Shown here: positions 23,205 to 34,592 of the stretch, one piece after another
Layout of the letters: the number at the start of each line of letters is the position of its first letter
How positions within the stretch are numbered: the stretch's first letter is position 1
Assembly (NCBI GenBank): GCA_035048495.1
Contig: CM068552.1
Span: 14,752,501-14,816,500, forward strand
Source of the DNA: Euptelea pleiosperma
Lineage: Eukaryota; Streptophyta; Magnoliopsida; Ranunculales; Eupteleaceae
Length of the DNA: 64,000 nt
Reading direction: 5' to 3'
The notes under the pieces: model-generated
The model's input: only the letters and a program-made list of their open reading frames with translations
What the model was told of the DNA's origin: nothing
The model's database searches: none
Position numbers and translations under genes: made by a program

Positions 23205-23985
23205 CTCATCCCTAGGTGGACCTATAAACCAAAACTCAGCAAGGTAGTTATTTGCATACGTTTGATTGGTTTCTTTTTATTGGTTGATTTTTAATCTTGG
23301 AATATCTAGCATTCTTAGGGGTACTCAGTCCGAAGGTTAGAGAATTTTAGTCAAACTTGATTTTTAGCATGTAGGTCCACCTAGGGATGGGACAAACATC
23401 CATACGATCAGTGGTCTCTAATAATGTGTCATGTAGCTCATATTGTGGTCCATCATCAATGGATTACAAATTTGTAACTGTTGGATTGATGTCTTTTATG
23501 GGTTGATTTTTAAACGTGGTATATATAGCATTAGTTGGGGCATGAAGATTTAAAGTTGAGAGATAACTAATCAGGCTGATTTTATAGTTTGTATGTCCAC
23601 CTAGGGATGTAACTAACCGTTGGATTGGTATTTTTTATGAGTTGATTTTTAACCATGGGATATCTAGCATTAATTGGGGTACGAAGATCCAAAGCTTATA
23701 AGTAACCAATTAGCCTTATTTTTAGTATGTAGGTCCACCTAGGGATGGGACAAATATCTACACGGTATTAGTGATTTGTAACCATTGGATTTGTGTCTTT
23801 TTATGGGTTGATTTTTGACATTGGGATATTTAGCATTATTTGGGGCATTCAAATCTAAAGGTTAGAAATAACTAATCAGCCTGATTTTTAGTACGTAGGT
23901 CCACCTAGGGATGGGACAAACATCAAGATGGTCTGTTATCTCTAATAATGTGCCACATGAAATGTGCTCCATCACCAACGTTGAT
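23205..23985 (+). repeat. Tandem M9 half-arms, three to four units
   Basis: The M9 segment 'gggttgatttttaacc ... gtaggtccacctagggatg' recurs in the same orientation with key blocks at about 23371, 23594, 23729 and 23898. Intact M9 elements have the two arms inverted, so this is an internal tandem amplification or serial insertion and deletion. Confidence 0.65.
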
Positions 23986-24233
23986 GACGGACATCCATAT
24001 TTGTTGCATCATGTGCCACTTAGGCTTTAGCCATTGTGATTTTGGCATGGGTTAAAAAGGTAAAAAAATTATAAGAATAATTTTATTTATTATTTTTAAA
24101 ATTTTTAAAATTAACATCAATAACAATAAACTAACGGATGAAACAAAAAATAACCGTTATAACATAAAGTTCATGAGATGATATTTCTCTCATGTAGATA
24201 GATAGAAAACTCAATTCTGTTAGATATCCAAAC

Positions 24234-24542
24234 CAAGGTTTAAAGGGGACCGTTATAACGGTATAACGGACTGGTGGTGTTACCGTTTTTTCCGTTGTAA
24301 CGAAAAAAACTCTCGGGCAAAAATGGAAAATAACGGAAACAACGGAAAATAATTGGAAAAACAAAAATAACAGCCTTTTTTTCACAAAATTTTCCAAAAG
24401 ATAACAGTCATTATTTTCGTTATAACAGATTATAACGACTGTTATTTTCTGGGCGTTTTTACGGTCCTTAACGTAACGGGGTAGGTCCGAATCCGTTATA
24501 ACGGCCGTTATTTTTGTTATAAGGGCCGTTTTTTAAACCTTG
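24234..24542. repeat. H8 hAT-like MITE, copy 5
   Basis: Starts CAAGGTTTAAAGGGGACCG and ends CGTTTTTTAAACCTTG, flanked by ATCCAAAC (24226-24233) and ATCCAAAA (24543-24550), 7 of 8 identical. 309 bp with AACGGCCGTTATAA motifs. Confidence 0.85.
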
Positions 24543-24912
24543 ATCCAAAAAGTTAAAATTAAAATTCATTGAGAATTCTAAATAAATTTCACGGTGCAAC
24601 CAAACACAAGAAATTTCAATTCTTGGAATTAAAATTCTCAGAATTCTACTTTCAATTCCAAATCCATGTATGATTACTAAACAGACCCTCGAATAAAATA
24701 ACAAATGTTAGAGATTTTGCCCACATGCATTCATTATTATTTATTTCATTAATAATATTGGATTGGATCGGGTTATTATTGGATTGGATCTTTATAGATC
24801 CGGATTTAGTCCGATAGCTTATCAAATCACATTTCCTGGGCTTAGACCCAATGTCATCGGATTGGATCAGGTTATTGGGGTGACCCGATCCATTAAGAGC
24901 CTTAGATGGAGA

Positions 24913-25323
24913 AGGGGTGTCAACGGGTCGGTTTCGGTTCGGTTCCTAAGGTGGCCAGAACCGGAACAATCGGTTCCGGTTCTTATCGGTTCGGTTCCTT
25001 AACGGTTCCGGTTCTCAAAGTGATGGATCCAGAATCGGAACCGATTATGTATTTATGACGGTTCCGATTCCAGGTATACTAGGTAAGATCTTGAGAATAT
25101 GAGAATTTTTACACTATATTTATTTATTGGTACCAGTTCTTATTGGTTCGGTTCCGGTTCTTATTGGTTTCAGTTCTATATTAGGCTACCCAGAACAGGA
25201 ACCATTATTGTCGGTTCGGTTCCGGTTACTTTTTAATTGGTTCCCAAAAATGTGGAACTGGAACCAGTGTTTTCGGTTCCGGTTCTGATTCAGTTCGGTT
25301 AAACGGGTAAAATTGACACCCCT
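24913..25323. repeat. hAT-like element with AGGGGTGTCAA ends, rich in GGTTCCGGTTC
   Basis: Ends AGGGGTGTCAACGGG and AAATTGACACCCCT are inverted, with flanks GATGGAGA (24905-24912) and CATGGAGT (25324-25331) matching at 6 of 8. The interior is built from GGTTCCGGTTC and GGTTCGGTTCC motifs on both strands. 411 bp. Open frames are motif artefacts. Confidence 0.65.
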
Positions 25324-25331
25324 CATGGAGT

Positions 25332-25824
25332 AAGAAGCAAAAGCAGAAATTTTGAACAAGGGCATTTTATGTACACGCGGTAAACGTACATCCAACACAA
25401 AACATACGAAAAAGCAAGATTGCTTGTTTTATTTGTGGGAGGAGGAGATTGTGACGTGGCTCAAGTTCCAATCTCTGCAATGCTCTGTAAGGCTGGCCTC
25501 CATTGCCCACCCCGATGCTGCAGCCTTCCCACTCCTCTGTTGTTGTTGCTGCTGCTGCTTCCACCATTGTGCTCCACCTGTACTCAAAAGGAAAGCAAAT
25601 AAACATAGATCACGTCCGTCTAATCCATTGAATGGACCTCAAACATCCAATGGTGGACTAATGAGATATCCCCGAGGGAACTGGTGAGCCTCATGTACAC
25701 GATGTTTTTCGAAATTGTGTGGTGGGATCCTAATGATTAGTGGTCCAAACCTTGGGACGACGGTAGGGATGGTGGCTACTGAGGACAATGGTAGGGAGTA
25801 AATATTTGATCACGGACGATGGAT
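25332..25824. other. Intergenic, short CTG/TTG run
   Basis: Contains a short TTGTTGTTGCTGCTGCTGC run near 25540-25560. The overlapping open frames on both strands come from this run and adjacent GC-rich DNA and resemble no family. No gene supported. Confidence 0.4.
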
Positions 25825-26530
25825 ACCAGATGATGAACCACGTGGAAAACTCTTAGAGATCACTGACCGTATAGATGTTTTTAGTCCATCTCTAGCTAGG
25901 TGAACCTAGAGACTAAAATCAGTTTGATTAGTGATTTCTAACCTTTGGATTGGAGTCTTTTACATGGGTTTATTTTTAACCGTGGGATTCAAGAGGGTAC
26001 TCATATCTAAAGGTTAGAAATCACTAACCAGGCTAATTTTTGGTACGTATATCCACGTAGGGATGGCCAAACATCCATTCACTTAGTGGAGTAAAACTTT
26101 GATGACGGCGGACTGTCATCGAGGCCAATGGCAACCCACAATATGAGCCACGTGGTATACTCTTAGAGGATGTTGACCGTATGGATGTTTTGCCAATCCC
26201 TAACTGGACCTAAAACCAAAAAACATCCTGATTAGTGATTTCAAACCTTTGGATCTTTGCACCCCAAGTAATGGTCAATAATGCTCAAATTCCCACGGAA
26301 AAATTCAGCACATGAAAATATATCCAATCCAACGCCCAGACAGAAATCACTAATATGTTGATTTTTGGTTTGTAGATCCACCTAGGGATTGGCCAAACAT
26401 CCATACGGCCAGCATCCTCTAAGAGTATAACACGTGGCTTATGTTGTGGGTTGTCATTGGCCTCGATGACAGTCCGCCGTCATCAAAGTTTTACTCCGGT
26501 TAGTGGTCATCGGAAAGAAGCTTCGCTCTC
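25825..26530. repeat. M9 MITE interrupted by a second M9 copy
   Basis: The outer copy runs from about 25825 ('gaaccacgtggaaaactc') through its centre to 'aacatccattcacttagtgg', where the inner copy (26100-26497) is inserted. After the insert only a few bases of the outer copy remain, so its right end is lost. Confidence 0.65.
26100..26497. repeat. M9 MITE, inner copy
   Basis: Ends AGTAAAACTTTGATGACGG and CCGTCATCAAAGTTTTACTCC are inverted. The flanks ACTTAGTGG (26091-26099) and GGTTAGTGG (26498-26506) match at 7 of 9. G-box at 26150 and CACGTG at 26431. It ends about 70 bp beyond the stop codon of the minus-strand PADRE gene. Confidence 0.8.
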
Positions 26531-26571
26531 GTCCATGAAAAAAACGAAATCCAAATGACGTAATTACCCTT

Positions 26572-27041
26572 CTAAGCTTCGATAATTTTCGTAAGCAGTA
26601 TTACCTTATCTTTCCTCTTCTCCTCGCCATTCCATCCTTTTTCCTGACGCAGTCGGCCCGGTTTCATGCGCTTCTTTGCAGCGAACTCCTTCAACACCTC
26701 TGCAAAAAAAAAAAAAGACTGAAACGAAGGGCAAAAAAGTAATAACAATCACGTAAAAAATATATCACCATTATCAGGGAGTGTATCGTACCTTCGAAGC
26801 TGATAAGGCGATAAACCAGACCGATATGTAGCGTATCGGATGGTCGAAGAAGCTTGAGCTGCTTTAATGGCGTACCGTTTTCTGAAATGGCAGACGGAGA
26901 TGTGACAAGGTGGGCGACGTAGTGGCCTGGATTCGAAGTCATGACCTCCCGAGCACTCACGGATTTGTAGATCATCTCTATCTTAGATCCGGGATGTTGA
27001 ATCACCACCGTCGCTGCCTCTGATGCTTGACAGTTCCCCAT
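26572..27041 (-). CDS. PADRE/DUF4228 domain protein, two exons
   Basis: Exon 1 is 27041-26792 and exon 2 is 26699-26572; the intron (26791-26700) is GT-AG and joining keeps frame for 125 residues. The protein starts MGNCQA, the usual N-terminus of this family and an N-myristoylation context; an ATG five codons upstream is in frame but does not fit the family. Residues 10-90 cover the conserved IQHP.GK/SKIE, SAREVMTSNPGHYVA, LLRPSDTL and GLVYRLISFEEVLKEFA blocks. DUF4228 (PADRE) proteins are plant-specific, often induced by pathogens or stress, and of unknown biochemistry. The protein is short for the family (often 150-190 residues). AAGGTAATA just before the last codons could be a second donor leading to another exon. 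An M9 MITE ends about 70 bp past the stop. Confidence 0.88.
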
Positions 27042-27468
27042 CTCTCCTTTCGTCAAACAGATCTGATCGTCGATCGGGTCGATTGATCTTCTCTCAAGAC
27101 ATTTTCTTGCAAGAAAGAAAGAGAGATCGTCAGCTCTAACAGCTTTAAATCTCTGAGAGGAGGAGGAAACGAAGCGTTAAAGCTCAAGAACAGAGATTTC
27201 CCATGAAACCGATCGTTTTTTTTATTTTATTTTCGATGACCTTAAATCCGACCGTTTTCTCATCAACGGATGTGGACACGTTTTGTTTCTGAAGCTTTTA
27301 TCGAGTGATTTACTAATTTCTTTTTCAAGATCTTCGGATCTTCACAAGCACGTCCTCGTCCCTTTTTGCCATATTTAGGTAACAATCAGCCCCTTTTTAC
27401 GGATGAGAGCTTTAACAAGAAGGTGTTATCTCAATTCTCAAGGATTCAAAAAAAAAAATGATAATAAT
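27042..27468 (-). promoter_or_regulatory. 5' flank of the PADRE gene
   Basis: Presumed untranslated leader and promoter of the minus-strand gene. It holds purine/pyrimidine-biased DNA. A clear TATA box could not be assigned. Confidence 0.3.
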
Positions 27469-27770
27469 TTAGTAACACCTCCCTGCAATTTGAAAGTAAT
27501 TTTTAATACCCTCTTATACTTTCAAACATTAGGATTACCCCCCTCCCTTGACCTAGCTTAACAGTGGTTGACTTGAGTTAAAACGGACTTGAATCACATG
27601 TCGTTAGCATTGTACTTGCAATATTATGATCCTTTCATAGTTGCATGATGCACGTCATGTTTTCACGTTAGTCAAATGATAGTTAAACTAGGTCAAGGGG
27701 GGTAATTTCTAAAGTTTGAAAGTGTAAAGGGTATTACTAATTACTTTCAAATTTCAAGGGGTGTTACTAA
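27469..27770. repeat. Inverted-repeat MITE with TTAGTAACACC ends
   Basis: Ends TTAGTAACACC and GGTGTTACTAA are inverted, and inner blocks mirror each other ('ttgaaagtaatttttaatac' with 'gtattactaattactttcaa'; 'ccttgacctagctta' with 'taaactaggtcaagg'). 302 bp, non-coding. The target duplication is unclear. Confidence 0.75.
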
Positions 27771-27833
27771 AATATCCAAAAATTAACCTTCCGCGTATGT
27801 GCACTTGCGAACGTGGTTCAAGGCAGTGTTTGA

Positions 27834-28053
27834 AAACTCCACTCAAATCGAAAGTCTACCGTGAGTTAACTCGAACTCGACCCGAAGTAACTCGACTGGA
27901 GTAATATATTAATATTATATAGATATATTAAAAACAACGCATCAAACCCATTGTTTTTTCAGAAAAAAATAACACTCCAAACCCGTTGTTTATTTGATTC
28001 GAGTTTATTTCTAGTCAATTCAAAACTCGGCTTGGCCGAGTTTTGAAACACTG
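27834..28053. repeat. Short inverted-repeat element with CAGTGTTTGAAAACTC ends
   Basis: CAGTGTTTGAAAACTC at 27834 is matched by GAGTTTTGAAACACTG ending at 28053. The interior includes 'gagttaactcgaactcgacc'. Its right end overlaps the left end proposed for H8 copy 6, so one of the two boundaries is approximate. Confidence 0.5.
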
Positions 28054-28276
28054 TTTTAACGCTAAAAAAAATAACAGTTGTTATTTCCGTTATAACAAAA
28101 ATAACCACCGTTATTTTGTGAGAAAGTTTTTGAAAAAAACATGTTATTTGAGTTTAGAATTTTAATTCCATTTTTTCTTCGTTATTTTCTATTTTTGCCC
28201 CTAAGCGTTACAATTCATTATAACGGAAAAAATGGTAACACCCCCAGTCAGTTATAACGGCCCCCTTTTAAACCTG
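28049..28276. repeat. H8 hAT-like MITE, copy 6 (shortest)
   Basis: Typical H8 interior ('ataacagttgttatttccgt', 'cccccagtcagttataacgg') and right end CCTTTTAAACCTG. The flanks TTTTGAAA (28041-28048) and GGTTGAAA (28277-28284) match at 6 of 8. 228 bp, perhaps with an internal deletion. Confidence 0.65.
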
Positions 28277-29231
28277 GGTTGAAAGTCTCGGCTGATCCCA
28301 TTCTGGATCGGGCGATCTAGATCAGGATCGACAGGAACCTATCCAATTCATTTCGGGATCATCTTGCACGAGAGCACTATTCCATGAAGAAACCTAATGT
28401 CATCTCATTCGAGACGGTCCAATTCCGAGACTTAGAACCATGCTAGCAAAAGGGTAAAATAGTAAGGTTCGAAATGGCGGGAAGATATAACCAATGAGAA
28501 ATTTCACTAACATTGGCGGGGTAGAAAGATTATTTTAGCTCACCCCTGAAAATAACGAGGAGGTTAGCGACCCTGATGGAGGAACGGATGAGGTTTCGTT
28601 TTACTCAACTTTGACTTGGAGAACAAAGATAAGGATGTGCTGGAGATGTTCTTAGTTGAGCTTGTTTGCATTGGACTACGAAGAAAATAGAGAGTGCATT
28701 GGTGTCTCTTCTCATTCAATTAATGAGATTTGCTATATCCTTCTCATGGTGCTCCTTTTGGATAAGAACTTTGCTGACCACCCATATTATGAGCCACGTG
28801 GCTCACTAGGAGGCTGACCGTATTGATGTTTGGCCAATCCCTAGATGGACCTACAAACCAAAATTCATCCTGATTAGTGATTTCAAACCGTTGGAGAAGC
28901 CTGATCATAGTTAGCCAAAAAAAAATGGGTGTTCTCAAAAAATATGAAGTAATTAACCATGTAATTTTAGAATTTTCAAAAAAGATTATGAATATAACTC
29001 ACTGGTTTTTAAAAATAAAGATTTTTTATTTATAATGTGTCAGGATTGGGGGACAACCATTTTGGAGGACCACATAAAAGATGAATCAATGGTTGATTTT
29101 TGGTGAGGATGATCTCCTCACCATATAGATCACCCCTACAATTCTGAAATTTCTAACCCCATCAAATGTGGTTTTCAACGGTCCATAATTCTTCAGCTTC
29201 TAAACCAGTCTACGATTATCGGAAAATGACT
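28277..29231. repeat. Intergenic with partial MITEs
   Basis: 28765-28900 is an M9 left half ('gagccacgtggctcac', 'ggccaatccctagatgg'). 29030-29230 is a partial copy of the 20423-20799 family ('aagatgaatcaatggttgat', 'ccaccataattcttcagctt'-like blocks). No gene. Confidence 0.5.
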
Positions 29232-30940
29232 CTTGTAAGAGAAAGAAAAGATATTGTGCAAAGAGAAGGAATTGTATGCCCTCGTAACCTGATCAATGGC
29301 TATCAATGGACGTAGTTGTTGGGAGTGTTCCTGTGATGAACCACATTATCATTTCTCTGATCTGATTTTCTTTACATTTGATAAATAGAAGTAAATTTTA
29401 TTTATAATCTATGTTTTAAAATCTAATGATTATGGGCTTGTTTTGGATTTGGGGTGTAAATTTGGCCTACCAACCCACCTAGCCCGCTATGTGCTGGGCT
29501 TTGCCCCTGGCCAGCAAAACTCTCTTAACGGGTCGGGTGGCCTGCCAAAGCTTCCTCTCATCCACCCATTTTGAAATGGATCAGGCTCAGCGGGCACATA
29601 TTTTCACACACAAAACAATCGTGGGGGACCAATATATAAATTAGAAGTTTTGGAATGGGATCATTTTTTTTGTCACGCGGTAGAACGCTCAACAATTGAA
29701 TGCCACCGCGGGTCGGTGCCAATCTTACTCGAACCCAAGTCCATTTACAGATCTATACCATTCGATTGGTTCCAGCTAGAATAAATTACCATGGAATGGT
29801 TTCTATCAGAGTATTTAATGTGCTGCGATAAAAGTAGGAAGAATTGAGTATTCGCTAATAATAGTTAACAAGTCCTTATAAGATTCGATGGGTCGGGGCT
29901 GATCCAGATCCGATGCACCAATTTATCGGTCATGGTGACTTTTAACCATGGTTAAGGAGCTAACCAGCAGACACCAACTGGGATCATGATTCCAAAATGA
30001 AAAAAAAACTGATTGGCGCAATTTGGCCAGGTTGGGCTGGGATGAGGTCTGAAACCCGCTCAGAAACTAAGCAGTCTGGCATTGGCCCATCCCATATCTC
30101 TAGCCAGGTGCATCCGAAGAATGTATGCCATCAATAGGCACAGCTGCTCAGGCCAAACCCACGATGGGCTTAAGCCTGGCCCATTTCTGACAGTACCTAT
30201 CATTTTAGTTAAAAAAAAGTGGCCAGATCCATGATGGGCTTAAGCCTGGCTCCACTCTGACAGTGCCCATCATTTTACATAAAAAATGAAGTCCAAGAGA
30301 TTCGAACTTTAACAAATGGAGATGTTATAAGCTTAATGACTTGTTACATGGTCTTAGTTTGTCATATCACAAGCATAATATATGGGCCAGGTGGGCCAGC
30401 CAATGAGGCCCTTACATAGTCTGGTAAGCAATTGGTCCTTGAAATCAGGCCGAGTCCCAACCAAAATACTGAATTTCTTGGCCTGGGCCAGGCCTAAAGA
30501 GGGTTGGGCCTTAAATCCCATATAATGGCAAGGCCCATTAACTAAAATAATTGCTTCGTCCATGCTTTTAGCTTTTTTTGTGACAAAAATAGCCTTTTCC
30601 TTGAAAGAAATTGAAGGAAAAAAACTTTTACAAGGGTATTTTGTCCATTTATAATGATAAAAAACATTAGAGTTGTACTATTTGTGAATCTCATGTTTTC
30701 CGGGCCTAGTCCAGTCCTAAATGGGAAAATCCAGTTCAATGTTCTCAAATGGGCCCATTTTTGGGTTTTCAACCAAAGCTCATTTTCTGTGACTTGAGCA
30801 CATACATACACCTGACTTTCACTTTTTCAAAAATCATGTTGTGTGAAATCTTTCAACAGGCCCGACTATGGAACAAAACGAAGTGGAAAAAGCCCACCCC
30901 AAGTTACAATCCTCCGTATAGATGGCGACTGCATCCATGA
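29232..30940. repeat. Dispersed and tandem repeats, no gene seen
   Basis: 29725-29943 ('cccaagtccatttacag', 'ggaatggtttctatcagagt', 'caatttatcggtcatg') is closely matched by 34310-34513. At about 30150-30300 a roughly 76-bp unit ('gatgggcttaagcctgg', 'ctgacagt') is duplicated in tandem. At 29672-29712 there is a tRNA-like head similar to 30945-31040. Open frames are short and unrecognised. Confidence 0.5.
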
Positions 30941-30944
30941 ACTG

Positions 30945-31045
30945 GCCCACCAATTGAATGCCGCCGTGTCGAGTGGATTGGCCATCACGCGGTAGACCGC
31001 TCACCAATTGAATGCTGCCACATCGAGTGGATTGACCATCTAACA
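30945..31045 (-). repeat. Tandem tRNA-like segment, two copies of about 55 bp
   Basis: On the minus strand two copies read GCATTCAATTGGTGAGCGGT-type sequence with CTACCGCGTGATGG, resembling the D-arm/A-box half of a tRNA gene, next to 'gtggattgrccatc'. No anticodon or T arm follows, so it is not a tRNA gene. Likely a SINE head or a fragment duplicated in tandem. Confidence 0.4.
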
Positions 31046-33049
31046 CGTCTCCCTCATGGCACTATAGTACAGATTCGGTGCTATCACAAGTAAAAAACTC
31101 GAAACACTTTTAGGCCATTCATATTTCGGTTACGCAAGGTAGTTCAGGCAGGTCCTTGAAACCAGTACATACCAGGCTCGAACCGCCCTTGACAAAATGG
31201 GTTTGGTCCAGAATTCGACCCTGATGAAAATGAAATCTTTTAGTCCTTTTAAAAAGCTCGATAAAATAAATGATACATTACAAATTTATACTAGAAAAAA
31301 TTATTTTGGAATGATTTTGAACCATTCTTAAAATTTTCAAAATAGGCCGGGTAGGGCATTGTTTTATGGACTATAAATTTAAATAATAAAGAACACAAAG
31401 ATGATTTGCTAAGGGCCGTGTAGGGCTGGCCCCCCTTGACTGTTACCCTGGTCCGGTCCTTATTTGGAAGGGCCTTACATATTCGGGCCTGGCCCGGCCT
31501 TAAGGGCTCGAAATTTATAAAAAATCCATCTTTTTAGAGAGAGAGAAGGCAAGGTTTACCAAGGCTAGTTCATGAAATTTATAAAAACCTTGCTAGTTCA
31601 TAAAATTAACCTAGTGTTCGCATAATTGTTAACTATGGTTCAAACATATCTAGCTCGCTTTCTTTTTGGTGCTAAGCAGCAAATCTAGCCATATTATCCT
31701 AAGAACCTGACCATCACTTCCATAGACATTTTTTTAAGAAACGGGTTGATAAGTTTGCGGATTATTAGGAGTATCAATAGTTAGTCGAGTTCGTATTCAA
31801 GTAATTTTTTTTATATTCGAACACTTTTTAGACACGGATAAAAATATTTATTCAACCGTTTTGATAATATCCGGTATATTATTTAATTATTAACTTACAT
31901 TTATTATATATGATAGATTATATTTATTATAATAAAAATATACAATTTATTATGGCTCAGGCTCCGAGCACGCTCCTCCCCCCAACCCACTTTTTGTACC
32001 CATCTTGGTGTCACGACCCCAACGGTCGTTGTCAGTGCCCTAAAAAGTGATGCCAGCTTGGCGCAGACAACAACCGGTGGATTCTTGAAATCCACGGCCT
32101 AGCACACGAATACGGAGAGGGGTCAGAAAAAGGGAGTCCCGTGAACCCGACCCATTTATTATTAATCGGATTCGAATTTGAATATTGATTCAAAATCAAA
32201 ATCAAAATTATGCTTCAAATATCCATGTTGGTTCCTAAATGGGTTTGCATCTAAGTTTGGTCCGGTCCCTATCCATGTCATGAATTTAGTGTGGGAAGAA
32301 TAGTTTAAATGATAAACAAAGACACCTCATATAGGGGGAGGGGGGAACCTGAGGGTTGGGAGAGGGATGCAAAAGGTAAAGATCATAGAAAACGGAGAAT
32401 GGGGTAATGGTCCAAGATCTATAAGAACTAACACACTCTTCACCTTAAATGTGAATCTATAAAAGATCTAACAACTAATAGACCAAAATACCAAACTCTT
32501 CTTCTCCTTAAATTGACAAAACAATCTTCATCTTTCAACCCTTTTCATTTAAGGCCCTCTCTTTCTCTGCACAGATGTGTCAGTATAGACTGTTCAACGA
32601 ATGGGACCACTCTTAGATGGACCATCAGCCGGAAATCATATTTCTATCACACAATCCTATGGCTGGCCAATCTACAGAGACTTTCTTGGCCGTCATTTAT
32701 AATTTATGACCACTTTATTTTGACCAACATGTATATTTCCCATGGATGAAAGTTTCGGCATCGGAGGCTGGATCGGTGGGCTCCGATCCCGATCCGGATC
32801 GGTCCGATGCAAAACGGGATAGGCCCATCTCGCCCGAGACAAAGTGGAACTGGCCTGGTTTGGTTTGGATCGGTGGGCTTTGATCAAGGCCATATAGATA
32901 CAAGTTGAGGCCTAAGGCGAAAACTCTATACAAGGCCTTTTTTTTTTATATATTAATATATATATATATATTAATTAAAAAAAAAATTGTATTACTGGAA
33001 ATATTTATATAAAAATTATTTTTGATAATAAAAAAATATGAAAAAAGTT
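31046..33049. other. Intergenic, no gene seen
   Basis: Includes AT-rich ATTCGAAT repeat fragments (about 31750-31950 and 32150-32225) around a more GC-rich insert (about 31955-32155), and a TATATA run near 32950. No supported coding region. Confidence 0.4.
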
Positions 33050-33365
33050 CAGATGCAGAGGACTCTCGTGACCCTACATAGATCATTTTTTGGGCCCAAT
33101 GACTGTGGATGTTCAGCCCACCTATTGGTGGATAAAAACACTAAAAATCAGCTTGATTGATGATTTCTAGCCATTTGATTTACTGTCCAAAAAAAACATT
33201 CTTGAATCCAACAGTTAGAATCATGTCCTAAAAAGTACTAAAATCTATGGCTAGAGATAATGAATCAGATTGTTTGTTGGTTTGTATATCCAATAAGAGG
33301 TGAGCTAAAAATTCATGTGGTTAGTGGGACCTGGGCTGGGGGCCTTCTCTAACGAAAAAATCTAT
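33050..33365. repeat. Diverged palindromic MITE
   Basis: Mirrored blocks 'tgtggatgttcagcccacc' and 'gagctaaaaattcatgtgg', plus 'gattgatgatttctagccat', relate it to the 33366-33755 family. Ends worn. Confidence 0.45.
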
Positions 33366-33755
33366 GATACCGACTTCGGTATCAAAGTTTTGATCCCGAT
33401 GTCCCTCAATTTGCCACGTAGTAGACTCTTTCGGGCCCACTGACTCTATAAATACTTGGCCCACATCTTGGTGGACCCACACAACAAAAATCAGCGTGAT
33501 TAATGATTTCTAGCCATTGCAATTTGAGCACTTTTTCATCATGGGCTTGGAACCACTTCATAGGCATGTTCATAAAGCCCATGATGAAAAGTACTCCAAT
33601 CCTACGTCTAGAAATCACCAATCGGGCTGATTTTTGGTGTGTGGGTCCACCAAGATGTGGACCAAACATTCATGCAGTCAGTGGGCCCGAAAGAGTCTAC
33701 TACGTGGCAAATTGAGGGACTTCGGCATCAAAATTTTGATACCGAAGTTGGTATC
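33366..33755. repeat. 390-bp palindromic MITE with GATACCGACTTCGG ends
   Basis: The left arm (GATACCGACTTCGGTATCAA, 'ccctcaatttgccacgtagt', 'actctttcgggcccactga') is mirrored almost base for base by the right arm ending CCGAAGTTGGTATC. The arms are about 185 bp with a short centre, and the ends hold smaller nested palindromes. Non-coding; opposite-strand open frames mirror each other for this reason. Confidence 0.85.
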
Positions 33756-34592
33756 AAAGAACAGCCCTCTCTAACCAAGGGGCATTAGGCAGCATCCTTA
33801 ATGGCCTTTAAGGTAGAGCCCACCCTGACTCCAATCCCAATCCAGACGGGGATTGGCCGAGACTTTGAACCATGACCACATGTTTGTATGAAATGGACAA
33901 CAATGTAATGGGTCGGACTCAGGGACTCCCTTTGTCAAAACCCCTCTCGGGAGAACACGTCTCGGCTGTGGATTCTGAGAATCTGACGGTGGCTTATAGC
34001 GCTGAACTGGCATTCACTTTTTAGCAGTTCTATCAACGGCCGTTGGATTGGAGAAATCCAGGGCTGAGAACACTATTCCCGAAAGGGGGTCCTCCAGCAG
34101 AGCCATATGGAATACACTAGTTTTGTAAGATGCTTAAATCATACTTGTTAAAACGGTACAAGACATAACGGGGAAGGTCCGAATCCGTTATAACAGCTGT
34201 TTTTTATCGGATAATGATTGGTTTCGGATCATGATAATGTGATCCCATCGTTTATCGGCACGGTTCTGGACCGGCCTATTTTTTATCGGATGGTACCGAT
34301 CTTCCTCGAACCCAAGTCCATTGATAGCTCTACACCGTTCAGTTGGTCCAGCTAGAATAAATTACCTTGGAATGGTTTCTATCAGAGTATTTAATGGGCT
34401 ACGAGAAAAGTAGGAAACAATTGGGTCTTCAGTAATAATAATTAACAAGTCGTTATCAGATTGGATGGGTCAGGGCTGATCCAGATCCAATGAACCAATT
34501 TATCGGTCATGATTCCAAAATGTTGAAATAATCTGATGGACATAATCACTCTATTTCACACGGGATGCATCTGAGGAAGAAAAAAAAAAAAC
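33756..34592. repeat. Intergenic with a second copy of a dispersed repeat (34310-34513)
   Basis: 34310-34513 repeats 29725-29943. 34130-34205 holds an H8 fragment ('aacggggaaggtccgaatcc'). No gene seen. Confidence 0.5.

Noticed and set aside
25352..25687. 111-codon plus-strand frame with a Cys run
   Set aside because: Created by the TTG/CTG microsatellite; no start context, family or splice structure.
33406..33715. Opposite-strand open frames of 70-87 codons ending in the same residues
   Set aside because: Their mirrored sequence comes from the MITE palindrome.
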